This document shows, piece by piece, positions 1-7,539 of a DNA stretch of 26,763 bases (the first letter of the stretch is position 1; each line of letters begins with the position of its first letter). The stretch covers positions 1 through 26,763 of the forward strand of contig JBCBAP010000050.1 in assembly GCA_038532435.1 (NCBI GenBank), read 5' to 3'. A program made the position numbers and the translations under genes. This DNA is from JBCBAP01 sp038532435 (lineage in GTDB: Bacteria > Pseudomonadota > Alphaproteobacteria > Rhodobacterales > Rhodobacteraceae). Below the pieces are notes generated by a model that saw only the letters and a list, made by a program, of their open reading frames with translations, did not search any database and was not told where the DNA came from.

Positions 1-199
1 CGTGCCGGTCCGGTTGCCCGTCCCGCGGTGGGCTCTTACCCCACCGTTTCACCCTGACCCATGGTTTCCCACGGGCGGTCTGTTCTCTGTGGCGCTGTCC
101 CTCGGGTTGCCCCGGCCGGGCGTTACCCGGCGCCATGTCTCCGATGGAGTCCGGACTTTCCTCGCGGGGATGCCCCCGCGCGACCGTCCAGCCATCCGC
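1..199 (-). ncRNA. rnpB: RNase P RNA (class A), 5' portion, truncated by window edge
   Basis: Catalytic RNA of ribonuclease P, which trims the 5' leader of precursor tRNAs. Read on the minus strand, the hallmark block GAGGAAAGTCCGGACTCC lies at 163..146. It is followed by the conserved ACAGAGAACAGACCGCC block (about 88-72) and by GGTAAGAGCCCACCGC near positions 42-27. These three blocks in this order are diagnostic of bacterial type A RNase P RNA. The 5' end near 199 is inferred from the promoter just upstream (TAAGCA at 211..206). Since these RNAs are usually about 350-420 nt long, roughly half is present and the 3' half lies beyond base 1. Open reading frames crossing this stretch on either strand are spurious. 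Confidence 0.95.
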
Positions 200-205
200 G
201 GGCGT

Positions 206-234
206 TGCTTAGAAGAGCGGTCCGCTCGGGTCAA
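206..234 (-). promoter_or_regulatory. rnpB promoter
   Basis: On the minus strand, TTGACC (234..229) and TAAGCA (211..206) are separated by exactly 17 bases, a good sigma-70 type arrangement. It predicts a transcription start near 199, which matches where the RNase P RNA should begin. It lies in the short gap after the amidase stop codon at 249, so rnpB appears to have its own promoter. Confidence 0.65.
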
Positions 235-248
235 GCGGGGTGGATCGG

Positions 249-908
249 CTAGACCAGCGCCTCGCTGAGAGAGACGATCGCGCCAACGGCCCGACGGTCC
301 GTCTTCGTCGCCGGTCCGTGCACACCGGGGCGGAAGCGCAGGCGGAACGCCGCGAGCTGCTGCTCGACACTGCCCGCGCGATAGCCGATCCGGTGCAGAC
401 CCTCCTCAAGGTCGACGCTCTCTCCCAACATGTCGGGCCAGATCGCCCGTCCGCCGATGGAAAGGCGGCGCCAGTCGAAGCGTGGCCCCGGATCGATCTT
501 GCGCCCGGGCGCGATGTCGGAATGGCCGAGAATGCGCTGCTTAGGGATCACCCAACGCGTCCGCACATCGTCGATCAACCACGCAAGGCTGTCCATCAGC
601 GGAGCGGCGAAGGGGCTCGCCCCGTCATTCGCAAGCTCGATGCCGATGCTGGCGGAGTTCACATCCCGCACATCCATCCACGCCCCGGCCCCAGCGTGCC
701 ACGCGCGCCTTTCTTCATCCACGAGCTGCCAGATCCGTCCGTCCTCCACGATCAGGTAGTGGGCGGAGACCTCGAAGGCCGGATCGCAAAGACGGTCGCG
801 CGCAGCCTCCGCTGTCGCCATCGCGGTATAGTGAAGGATGATCATGGACGGCACTGCCGCATCCCGCCGGAGCCCGTGGTTCGGGGATGGGTGCGCAATG
901 ATGTCCAT
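249..908 (-). CDS. ampD: N-acetylmuramoyl-L-alanine amidase, AmpD type
   Basis: 219 aa amidase_2-fold zinc hydrolase that cleaves the bond between N-acetylmuramic acid (or its anhydro form) and L-alanine during peptidoglycan recycling. The zinc-ligand pattern is visible: His26 in ILHYTAM, then His129 and Asp139 in the LGHSDIAPGRKIDPG motif; Glu91 sits in the core strand. No signal peptide is seen, so a cytoplasmic AmpD role is more likely than a periplasmic AmiD role. The C-terminal third (about 150-219) looks like a small helical peptidoglycan-binding domain. The start at 908 is preceded by GGGAGG about four bases upstream, and frames extending further upstream lack family similarity. It is divergent from the gene at 1020 and lies just upstream of rnpB on the same strand. 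The exact substrate (anhydro-muropeptides or ordinary ones) is inferred. Confidence 0.88.
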   Translation of the reverse strand: MDIIAHPSPNHGLRRDAAVPSMIILHYTAMATAEAARDRLCDPAFEVSAHYLIVEDGRIWQLVDEERRAWHAGAGAWMDVRDVNSASIGIELANDGASPFAAPLMDSLAWLIDDVRTRWVIPKQRILGHSDIAPGRKIDPGPRFDWRRLSIGGRAIWPDMLGESVDLEEGLHRIGYRAGSVEQQLAAFRLRFRPGVHGPATKTDRRAVGAIVSLSEALV

Positions 909-1019
909 GGGGCCTCCCTTGTTTTCCCCGTCATGGCCCCTGACACGGTCCCTGTCCAGCACTCCGAAGCCTTCGCCCGGGCCCTTGCCCCCGCTGGCGA
1001 TCCGGGCAAGTGTCGCGTC

Positions 1020-1613
1020 ATGTCCGTTCCGCTGCAGAACCGCGTTGCCCCCGACGGTGGGCTCCACGCACGACCGGAGCGGGGCGCCTGGATGGGCAAT
1101 CGGGGTGGACGGTTCCACCGCCCGGACCGAACGCTCGGCGGTCGCCGATGGATGTCGAAGGCCTGGATCACCTGCCTCCTTTCCTTCAAGGGCAGGCAGC
1201 GGTCGGTCTGGGCAAACAGCTACACCGAGCTCTTCTTCCTTGATGAGGCCACGGCCCTTGCCGCCGGTCATCGCCCGTGTTTCGAGTGCAGGCGGGCGGA
1301 CGCACGCGCCTTCGCCACCGCCTGGGCCGACCCTGCCCCGCGTGCGGGAGCGATGGATGATGTCCTTCATCGGGTCCGTCGGGAGGGCCCCTGGGAGGCT
1401 GCGGCCGAGACCTTGCCGGACGGCACCATGATCCGCATGGAACGCGGTTTCGCGCTTGTCCTCGGGGATGCCATCCTGCCCTGGAGTTTCGCGGGCTACG
1501 GGTCGCCCGAGCGCCGTCCCGCGGGCAGCGTCGCCGTCGTCACCCCGCGCCCGGTCGTTGACTGCCTCACGCGCGGCTACGTGCCGGAGATACATGCCAC
1601 GGCAGCGACCTGA
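1020..1613 (+). CDS. Conserved uncharacterised protein with CxxC motif
   Basis: 197 aa soluble protein with no signal peptide or membrane segment. I recognise the pattern from unnamed Rhodobacteraceae proteins, but no function is known to me. The N-terminus (QNRVAPDGG, then GNRGGRFHRPDRTLG) leads to a tryptophan-rich core with ELFFLDEATALAAGHRPC and CFEC (Cys87 and Cys90). The phrase AGHRPCFECRRAD resembles the metal-binding segment of Ada (GxRPCxxCRP), but only two cysteines are present, so this is a weak analogy. The ATG at 1020 was chosen because family members start just before this QNRV segment; the Shine-Dalgarno is poor. It is divergent from the amidase gene and ends only 4 bp from the convergent rluB stop. 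Confidence 0.7.
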   Translation: MSVPLQNRVAPDGGLHARPERGAWMGNRGGRFHRPDRTLGGRRWMSKAWITCLLSFKGRQRSVWANSYTELFFLDEATALAAGHRPCFECRRADARAFATAWADPAPRAGAMDDVLHRVRREGPWEAAAETLPDGTMIRMERGFALVLGDAILPWSFAGYGSPERRPAGSVAVVTPRPVVDCLTRGYVPEIHATAAT

Positions 1614-1617
1614 CCTG

Positions 1618-2415
1618 CTAGCGCGACCGCTTGCGCCGCAGGCTGCGCCCGGGATCTGCAGCGGGTCTACCGGGTCGCGTCGGCTTCGGCCGTTCGATGC
1701 CGAGCTGGTCGCGCAGGACCTTCGCCTTGATCTCTTCCACCGCGCCGGTCGGAAGCTCGCCGAGCTGGAACGGCCCGTAAGACACCCGGATCAACCGGTT
1801 CACCTCCAGCCCGACCGCCCCGAGCGCCCGCCGGATCTCCCGGTTCCGCCCTTCCCGCAGCCCGACCGTCAGCCATGCATTCGCCCCTTGTTGACGATCG
1901 ATGGTCACCGTCATGGGCTGGAAGCGCTCCCCATCCACGGTGATCCCGCGCAGGACGGGCGCAAGCATCGCCTCCGTCGGAGCGCCCTTCACCCGTACAC
2001 GGTACTTGCGCAGCCAGCCCGTTGACGGAAGCTCCAGCCGCCGCTTGAGCTCCCCGTCGTTGGTCAGGAGCAGCAGGCCTTCCGAATTGAGATCAAGTCG
2101 CCCGACGGACATGACCCGGGGAAGCTCCGGCGGCAACCGGTCGAACACGGTTGCCCGCCCCTTTTCGTCCCGGGCCGAGGTCACGAGACCCGTGGGCTTG
2201 TGATAGCGCCACAGCCGCGCTGGCTCCGCGGCGGCCAGCGGCTGCCCATCCACTTCGATCCTGTCGTCTGCGCCGACATTGAGGGCGGGGCTGGTGATGA
2301 CCTGCCCGTTCACCCGCACGCGCCCCGCCGCGATCACCCGTTCCGCCTCCCGTCGGGAGGCGACACCGGCCCGCGCCAGCCGCTTTGCGATCCGTTCCTT
2401 GCCGTCATCCGCCAT
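1618..2415 (-). CDS. rluB: 23S rRNA pseudouridine synthase, RluB type
   Basis: 265 aa. RsuA/RluB/E/F-family enzymes isomerise a specific uridine in large-subunit rRNA; RluB acts on U2605 (E. coli numbering). An N-terminal S4 RNA-binding domain (about 8-60, including KRLARAGVASRREAERVI) is followed by the catalytic domain. The family motif GRLDLNSEGLLLLTNDGEL carries the catalytic Asp at residue 108. The C-terminal tail (about 235-265) is very basic and proline/arginine rich, as is usual for RluB. It is divergent from tadA with a 63-bp gap, a pairing I recall from related genomes. The target uridine is assigned by family, so a related synthase of the group cannot be excluded. Confidence 0.9.
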   Translation of the reverse strand: MADDGKERIAKRLARAGVASRREAERVIAAGRVRVNGQVITSPALNVGADDRIEVDGQPLAAAEPARLWRYHKPTGLVTSARDEKGRATVFDRLPPELPRVMSVGRLDLNSEGLLLLTNDGELKRRLELPSTGWLRKYRVRVKGAPTEAMLAPVLRGITVDGERFQPMTVTIDRQQGANAWLTVGLREGRNREIRRALGAVGLEVNRLIRVSYGPFQLGELPTGAVEEIKAKVLRDQLGIERPKPTRPGRPAADPGRSLRRKRSR

Positions 2416-2478
2416 GGCGCGGGCCTACACCGGACACGCGCGGCTTGCAACGCCGTGCCGGGGGCGGCATCAGGGGAC

Positions 2479-2925
2479 ATGCACCAGACACCCATGCAGA
2501 TCGCCCTTGCCGAGGCCCGCGCCGCAGCCGACCGCGGCGAGGTGCCCGTGGGTGCGGTGCTGCTCGCACCGGATGGCGCACTGCTCGCCCGGGATGGAAA
2601 CCGCACGCGGGAACGTCACGACCCGACCGCCCACGCGGAGATCCTCGTGATCCGGGCGGCCTGCGCTGCGCTGAAGTCGGAACGTCTGCCCGGCTGCGCG
2701 CTTTACGTCACGCTGGAGCCCTGCCCGACATGCGCGGGTGCGATTGCCGCGGCGCGCATCGCGCGGGTCTTCTACGGAGCCGCCGATCCAAAATCCGGCG
2801 GCGTCGAACACGGCCCCCGCATGTTCACCCATCCCCAGGCCCACCACCGGCCCGAGGTGTATCCCGGGATCGCCGAAACCGAGGCTGCCGCCCTCCTGCG
2901 GGACTTCTTCGCGGAGCGGCGCTGA
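2479..2925 (+). CDS. tadA: tRNA-specific adenosine-34 deaminase
   Basis: 148 aa zinc deaminase that converts A34 to inosine in the anticodon of tRNA-Arg(ACG). The catalytic motif is complete: His52 and Glu54 in TAHAEI, then Cys82 and Cys85 in LEPCPTC. The substrate-fold element EVPVGAVL is near residue 21. The start at 2479 is preceded by AGGGG; an alternative ATG at 2494 has no ribosome binding site but would remove only five residues. Its length is normal for TadA. It is divergent from rluB and convergent with nadK across 104 bp. Confidence 0.93.
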   Translation: MHQTPMQIALAEARAAADRGEVPVGAVLLAPDGALLARDGNRTRERHDPTAHAEILVIRAACAALKSERLPGCALYVTLEPCPTCAGAIAAARIARVFYGAADPKSGGVEHGPRMFTHPQAHHRPEVYPGIAETEAAALLRDFFAERR

Positions 2926-3029
2926 CCGCACTTTCCGTCGGGAGATCTGCAACGCGCCCCCACGGGAGAGATGCGCCCCCGGGGCCGGGTGGGCGGGCGA
3001 TGGCGCAGCCGAGGACGCCCCGCCCGGCG

Positions 3030-3794
3030 TCAGGTGAACTGTTCGCGCAGAAGCCGTTCCTCCAGCCCGTGATCCGGATCGAACAGCAGCCGGTGGGAGA
3101 TCCCCGGTTCGGAGCGGATCCGGACCGTGGCCACGTCCCGCACCTCAGCACTGTCGGCGACGGCAGCGACGCCGCGCTTTTCCCGCTCCATCACGTCGAA
3201 TTGCACCACCGCCTCCTTGGGCAGCAGCGCGCCCCGCCAGCGCCGCGGGCGGAAGGCGGAGATCGCGGTCAGCGCGAGGATGTCCGCGCCGATCGGCAGG
3301 ATCGGCCCGTGGGCGGAATAGTTGTAGGCGGTTGAGCCCGCGGGGGTGCACACCAGCGCGCCGTCACACACCAGCTCCGCCATCCGCTCCCGCCCGTCCA
3401 CGCTGATCCGGAGCTTGGCCGCCTGCGGCCCCTGCCGCAGCAGGGCAACCTCGTTGATGGCAAGTGCAGTCTCCACCGCGCCGTCAGCGGTCGTCGCCTC
3501 CATGCGGAGCGGATGGATGACCGCCTCCTCCGCCCGGGCAAGCCTGTCGAGCAGCTTCTCCGGATCGTAGCCGTTCATCAGAAACCCGACCGTGCCCCGG
3601 TTCATGCCATAGACCGGCAGGCCAAGGGGCTGGCAGCTGTGCAGGGTCGACAGCATGAACCCGTCCCCCCCGAGGGCGACAATCACGTCCGCCTCGCCCA
3701 GCGATACATCGCCGAAGCGTCCGCGCAGCAGATCAAGCGCTGCCTGCGCCTCCGGCGCCTGGCTCGCGGCGAAGGCGATCTGGTTGAATGGCAT
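3030..3794 (-). CDS. nadK: NAD kinase
   Basis: 254 aa cytoplasmic enzyme that phosphorylates NAD+ to NADP+ with ATP. The signature GGDGFML sits at residues 42-48, with NEVAL at 114-118 and the glycine-rich TPAGSTAYN at 150-158. The length is typical of the short alphaproteobacterial form. The ATG at 3794 gives the expected N-terminus, but a GTG three codons upstream (3803..3801) lies about five bases after a GGAG and could be the real start. The gene is divergent from glyA and convergent with tadA. A GC-rich imperfect hairpin (about 2982-3028) in the convergent gap might terminate transcription, but it has no T-run. Confidence 0.93.
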   Translation of the reverse strand: MPFNQIAFAASQAPEAQAALDLLRGRFGDVSLGEADVIVALGGDGFMLSTLHSCQPLGLPVYGMNRGTVGFLMNGYDPEKLLDRLARAEEAVIHPLRMEATTADGAVETALAINEVALLRQGPQAAKLRISVDGRERMAELVCDGALVCTPAGSTAYNYSAHGPILPIGADILALTAISAFRPRRWRGALLPKEAVVQFDVMEREKRGVAAVADSAEVRDVATVRIRSEPGISHRLLFDPDHGLEERLLREQFT

Positions 3795-3803
3795 GTCGCG
3801 CAC

Positions 3804-4129
3804 GTCCGCTCCCTCCCCCACCGGGCGCGGATTGCATCCGCCCGACCGGTGTTTTGCCCGCATTAAGCCCGATCCGGAGGACCCGCGGCAAGGAAAGAAG
3901 CGCATCTGCGGGGAAACCGGGTTTCCGATCCGCGCCGTTGACGTCGCTGCAGACGGCCCGAAACCCCTCTTGGACCCTTCCGCGACGCCCGTTGCTGGGA
4001 TAGACCCCGCAGCGAGGATCCGGCGGTCTTGCGACATGATGTGTCGGCACGCGCCCTGTTTCGATGGGGCCAAGTGCGCTATGTACCACCGGGTAAAAAC
4101 ATGCCGACCGGCTGAGGAGACCCGAAGCG
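3804..4129. other. Long gene-free gap between nadK and glyA
   Basis: 326 bases without a convincing coding frame. It contains the probable nadK promoter and a short perfect inverted repeat, CGACA-tgatg-TGTCG, at 4032-4046, about 85 bases before glyA. I checked by eye for glycine, SAH and tetrahydrofolate riboswitch consensus elements and recognised none. No good sigma-70 promoter for glyA was evident either. The glyA ribosome binding site (GAGGAGA) is at its right end. Confidence 0.5.
3862..3891 (-). promoter_or_regulatory. Probable nadK promoter
   Basis: On the minus strand TTGCCG (3891..3886) and CTTAAT (3867..3862) are 18 bases apart. The -10 matches four of six consensus positions. It would start transcription near 3855, giving a leader of about 50-60 bases before nadK. 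Predicted by eye only. Confidence 0.4.
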
Positions 4130-5425
4130 ATGCTGAACACCGTCCGTGATGTTGGCTTTTTCACCGAGAGCCTTGCGACCCGCGATCCGGAGCTGTGGGG
4201 CTCCGTCACCGATGAACTCGCCCGCCAGCGCGACGAGATCGAACTGATCGCATCCGAGAACATCGTGTCCGCCGCGGTCATGGAGGCCCAGGGCCACGTC
4301 ATGACCAACAAGTACGCGGAGGGCTATCCGGGCCGCCGCTACTATGGCGGCTGCCAGCATGTGGATGTGGCAGAGATGCTTGCCATCGACCGGGCGAAGG
4401 AGCTCTTCAACGCGGGCTATGCCAACGTGCAGCCGAACTCCGGCTCCCAGGCGAACCAGGCGGTCTTCATGAGCCTGATCCAGCCCGGCGACACGTTCCT
4501 GGCCATGGACCTTGCCTCCGGCGGGCACCTGACCCACGGTGCAAAGGTCAACCAGTCCGGCAAGTGGTTCAACGCGGTACACTACGGTGTCACCCAGCAG
4601 AGCCAGGACATCGACTATGACCAGCTCGCCGCCCTCGCCGCCGAGCACAAGCCCAAGCTGATCATCGCGGGCGGGTCTGCCGTGCCCCGCATCATCGACT
4701 TCGCGAAATTCCGGGAGGTGGCGGACAGCGTTGGCGCCTATCTGATGGTCGACATGGCCCATTTCGCGGGCCTCGTCGCGGCAGGGCTCTATCCCAACCC
4801 GCTCGACTACGCCGACGCGGTGACGACGACCACGCACAAGACCCTGCGTGGCCCCCGCGGCGGCCTCATCCTCACCAATGACGAGGCGCTGGCGAAGAAG
4901 TTCAACTCGGCGATCTTTCCCGGCATCCAGGGTGGCCCGCTCATGCACGTGATTGCGGCCAAGGCCGTCGCCTTCGGCGAAGCGTTGCGCCCTGAGTTCA
5001 AGACCTATCAGCAGCAGGTGATCGAGAACGCGCAGACGCTGGCGGCGACCCTTATCGACGGCGGTCTCGCCATCGTTACCGGCGGCACAGACACCCACGT
5101 GATGCTCGTCGACCTGCGGCCCAAGGGCGTGAAGGGCAACGCGACCGAAAAGGCTCTCGGCCGGGCGCACATCACCTGCAACAAGAACGGCATCCCCTTC
5201 GACCCGGAAAAGCCGATGGTGACAAGCGGGATCCGCCTCGGTTCCCCGGCGGGCACCACGCGCGGCTTCGGCAAGGCGGAATTTGCGGAAGTCGGCGAGA
5301 TGATCGTCAAGGTCGTCGACGGCCTTGCAGCGAACGGCGAAGAGGGCAACGGCGCGGTCGAGGCCGAGGTGAAGGCGCAGGTCCAGGCGCTTTGCGACCG
5401 GTTCCCGATCTACCCGAACCTGTAG
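4130..5425 (+). CDS. glyA: Serine hydroxymethyltransferase
   Basis: 431 aa PLP enzyme interconverting serine plus tetrahydrofolate with glycine plus 5,10-methylene-THF, the main one-carbon source. The PLP lysine is Lys237 in the TTTTHKTLRGPRGG motif. Other family blocks visible are ELIASENIVS (about 38-47), YAEGYPGRRYYGG (about 62-74), NVQPNSGSQAN (99-109) and the conserved MVDMAHFAGL (206-215). The start is preceded by GAGGAGA seven bases upstream. Length and sequence are complete, and a strong intrinsic terminator follows the stop, so it appears to be monocistronic. Confidence 0.97.
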   Translation: MLNTVRDVGFFTESLATRDPELWGSVTDELARQRDEIELIASENIVSAAVMEAQGHVMTNKYAEGYPGRRYYGGCQHVDVAEMLAIDRAKELFNAGYANVQPNSGSQANQAVFMSLIQPGDTFLAMDLASGGHLTHGAKVNQSGKWFNAVHYGVTQQSQDIDYDQLAALAAEHKPKLIIAGGSAVPRIIDFAKFREVADSVGAYLMVDMAHFAGLVAAGLYPNPLDYADAVTTTTHKTLRGPRGGLILTNDEALAKKFNSAIFPGIQGGPLMHVIAAKAVAFGEALRPEFKTYQQQVIENAQTLAATLIDGGLAIVTGGTDTHVMLVDLRPKGVKGNATEKALGRAHITCNKNGIPFDPEKPMVTSGIRLGSPAGTTRGFGKAEFAEVGEMIVKVVDGLAANGEEGNGAVEAEVKAQVQALCDRFPIYPNL

Positions 5426-5447
5426 TCTCGCATCGTCATGATGTTCG

Positions 5448-5477
5448 AAGGGCGGCGTATGATGCGCCGCCCTTTTT
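5448..5477 (+). terminator. Intrinsic terminator of glyA
   Basis: Perfect 8-bp GC-only stem GGGCGGCG (5450-5457) / CGCCGCCC (5465-5472), a 7-base loop and a TTTTT tail at 5473-5477. It begins about 25 bases after the glyA stop codon. Confidence 0.9.
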
Positions 5478-5651
5478 CGTGTCCAGTCCTTCAGGCTGGG
5501 CAGCGCGCCGCCCGCACTTCTGTGTCCAGTCATCTGAGAGGCCGCTGCCGGCAAGCTCCCCAAAACCCGACAGGACGGCAGAGCGTCGAGACTATCATCA
5601 GCCGAGCCCGAGAAATGTTCTGGTTCCGGTTTCTCGCCATGTCCGACCATT

Positions 5652-5673
5652 GACGGGGCGTCGAGTGCCCGTC
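5652..5673. other. Hairpin after the GST-like gene
   Basis: GACGGG (5652-5657) and CCCGTC (5668-5673) form a 6-bp stem just beyond the stop of the minus-strand GST-like gene. There is no T-run, so a terminator role is only possible. The remainder of the glyA-GST gap (5478-5651) shows nothing recognisable. Confidence 0.3.
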
Positions 5674-5676
5674 GAT

Positions 5677-6675
5677 CTAGCCCGCCAAGACCTTCACGCA
5701 GCCGGACCGGTCCAAAAGGGCCTGCGTCGGACCGGAAATGTACGTGTCCCGATACTGCTGCCTCAGACGGTTGAGGCATTTCACCTGATACTTGAATGGT
5801 CGCTGGGAATAGGGACCGTCCGGCGTCTCCACCGTGACGGTGGTCGCTCCCGCGCCGTAGGCCTCGGCGTTGGCAACGAGGAACGGAAGGTAGACCTCGG
5901 CACACTCCTCAAGCAGGGTCAGAAGGACTGGTTGGGCGAGCGCGGTGTCCGGCGCGTTCCACTCCGCCTCGATCCCCGACAGATCGTCCATCGCCCTTAT
6001 CCAATAGCCGATCTGCGGCGCAAGCTCTCGCAGAAGTGCCGCGGGAACCGGATCGAAACACAGCTGGCTGAGCTGGCCATAGAGCGCGAAATCGGCAGCG
6101 ATCGGTCGGCGCCCCGTCAGGAAAGGCTCCTCGCGCAGATGCGTGTCGAGTGCACGCGCGATCCGTTTCAGGGAGCCGTTGAGCGCGGGGGCGTTGTCCG
6201 CTGTGGCGCCAACAAGCTCCATGCGCTCGGTCTGCCGGAGATGCATGGTCTTTGACAGCATGTTTCGCTGCGCGGGACCGCCACCGATCTCCGCTGCGAT
6301 GGCATCCGCGGCGTAGCGCGCACCGGCGGCATCGTGCCAGCGCATGTAGAACATGATCTTCGTCAGCCACTCGTCGGCCATGTCTTCGAGCAGGTCGGAG
6401 ATGAACGCGATGCCGGGATCCGGATGGGTCACGCGTCGGTCGTTCACAATCTCACGCTCCAGCACCTCGATGATCTCTGTCGAATCGGTCATCTGGCGGC
6501 CCATGGGATGACACAGGACCGGCAGCAGAACCGGGGAGACCGTGAGCGTCCGCCCGCTCACCTGCGGCATGTCCCGGATCCACTCGAACGGGATCCGGCG
6601 GTAGCGCATGACGGCGCGGGTCTTCATCGAATAGGGGGACAGCGTGAGCCCGATCAGCTCATAGCCAGCGCTCAT
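5677..6675 (-). CDS. Glutathione S-transferase-like protein
   Basis: 332 aa, longer than the usual 200-230 aa of GSTs. The N-terminal thioredoxin-like domain begins LTLSPYSMKTRAVMRYRRIP, where the position often holding Cys in SPYC is Ser. The glutathione-contacting element appears as TDSTEIIEVLE near 64-74. An all-helical C-terminal GST domain follows, with GRRPIAADFALYGQL (the N-capping/hydrophobic staple region) in the middle. The extra length comes from a C-terminal stretch of about 100 residues after this. No signal peptide. Its ATG overlaps the stop of the upstream TetR gene (ATGA), so the two are translationally coupled. Substrate unknown; detoxification or a transfer reaction controlled by the regulator is an inference. 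Confidence 0.75.
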   Translation of the reverse strand: MSAGYELIGLTLSPYSMKTRAVMRYRRIPFEWIRDMPQVSGRTLTVSPVLLPVLCHPMGRQMTDSTEIIEVLEREIVNDRRVTHPDPGIAFISDLLEDMADEWLTKIMFYMRWHDAAGARYAADAIAAEIGGGPAQRNMLSKTMHLRQTERMELVGATADNAPALNGSLKRIARALDTHLREEPFLTGRRPIAADFALYGQLSQLCFDPVPAALLRELAPQIGYWIRAMDDLSGIEAEWNAPDTALAQPVLLTLLEECAEVYLPFLVANAEAYGAGATTVTVETPDGPYSQRPFKYQVKCLNRLRQQYRDTYISGPTQALLDRSGCVKVLAG

Positions 6676-7295
6676 GAAGGGCTGGCCAGCAGCTCTGCGG
6701 CAAGGGGACGTCCGACCATGTTGTTCACCATCTCCAGATAGTGGGCCTCGATCTCTTCCTGTGTCATCCGGCCGCCGGACTTGTACCAGGTGCTGATGCC
6801 CGTGAGCATCGCGATCATGGCCAGAGTCGTCAGCCGGGTATCCGTGATATGGAAGTCCCGGCCCGCTTTTCCAGCCTTGAGGATATCCTCAAGCAGATCC
6901 TCGTAGCGCCGGCGCAGCACCTCGATGGCGGCGAAATTGTCTTCGGTCAGATTGCGAAGCTCCATGTAGGAGATGAAGACCTTCTCCGGCCGCAGCACGT
7001 GATAGCGGATGTGAAAGCGGACGAAGGCCTCCAGCCGGGCCGCGGGCGACCCGCTCACGGGCAGGGTCTCTCCGGCGGTGAGCAACAGATGCTCCATGTG
7101 CCCGGACAGAATATCGTTGAGCAGCGCCTGCTTGTCGGCGGTGTAGAGGTAGAGCGCGCCCACCTGCACCCCGATCTCCGACGCGATCTGGCGCATGGAG
7201 ACGGCAGCGAAACCGTGCCGGGCGAACAGCCGCACGGCCGCGTCGTGCAAGGCGATCGCCGTTTTCTCCCCACTCGAACCGGATCTCCGCGCCAT
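6672..7295 (-). CDS. TetR/AcrR family transcriptional regulator
   Basis: 207 aa. The N-terminal helix-turn-helix domain (about 12-60) reads ALHDAAVRLFARHGFAAVSM, then RQIASEIGVQVGALYLYTADK, a textbook TetR recognition region. The C-terminal ligand-binding domain is all-helical and divergent, so no ligand can be assigned. The ATG at 7295 was chosen because it precedes the HTH domain by the normal distance; longer upstream frames have no family similarity. The stop overlaps the ATG of the GST-like gene. A palindrome at 7326-7345 overlaps a likely promoter 31 bases upstream, which suggests autoregulation of the pair. Confidence 0.88.
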   Translation of the reverse strand: MARRSGSSGEKTAIALHDAAVRLFARHGFAAVSMRQIASEIGVQVGALYLYTADKQALLNDILSGHMEHLLLTAGETLPVSGSPAARLEAFVRFHIRYHVLRPEKVFISYMELRNLTEDNFAAIEVLRRRYEDLLEDILKAGKAGRDFHITDTRLTTLAMIAMLTGISTWYKSGGRMTQEEIEAHYLEMVNNMVGRPLAAELLASPS

Positions 7296-7325
7296 AACCA
7301 CACTCCCGCCAGATGGAATCAACGT

Positions 7326-7350
7326 AACTGAACACCCGTACAGTTGGCAA
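7326..7350 (-). promoter_or_regulatory. Operator-like palindrome over the TetR-GST promoter
   Basis: Inverted repeat AACTG (7326-7330), ten bases, CAGTT (7341-7345), perfect in the arms. On the minus strand a possible -35 TTGCCA lies at 7350..7345, with TTACGT 17 bases downstream as a weak -10. The overlap between repeat and promoter, just upstream of a TetR gene, is the usual layout for autorepression. Confidence 0.45.
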
Positions 7351-7486
7351 TTCTCCATCCGCCCGCAGACGTGACGTGAGGGTAACGGAGGTCTCACGGT
7401 GCTGTCCCGCGGGACCGGCATAGTGACCGTGGAGGGGACGATGCCCTCCGTCCCGTGATGTGTCGGGCCGGGCGTTCCCTCGGGCG

Positions 7487-7520
7487 CATCGGCGCGGGCG
7501 TGATTTGAGTTGCGCCGATG
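7487..7520 (-). terminator. Hairpin downstream of phaC, possible terminator
   Basis: Perfect 9-bp inverted repeat CATCGGCGC (7487-7495) / GCGCCGATG (7512-7520) with a 16-base loop, 20 bases after the phaC stop. There is no T-run on the minus strand, so this is either a weak or Rho-assisted terminator or an mRNA-stabilising structure. The rest of the 7296-7539 gap holds the TetR operator region. Confidence 0.4.
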
Positions 7521-7539
7521 TGAGCCTGGCCCGGCGGGG

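Noticed and set aside
2..268. Short frames at the window start
   Set aside because: They lie inside the RNase P RNA, whose conserved blocks explain the sequence.
2982..3028. GC-rich inverted repeat between tadA and nadK as a terminator
   Set aside because: The stem has a mismatch and a wobble pair, and no T-run follows on either strand.
3804..4129. Glycine, SAH or THF riboswitch before glyA
   Set aside because: The conserved core elements of these classes could not be found by eye; a covariance search would be needed to reopen it.
4079..5905. Minus-strand frame of about 608 codons across glyA
   Set aside because: It runs through the glyA terminator and opposite a clear SHMT, with no recognisable domain.
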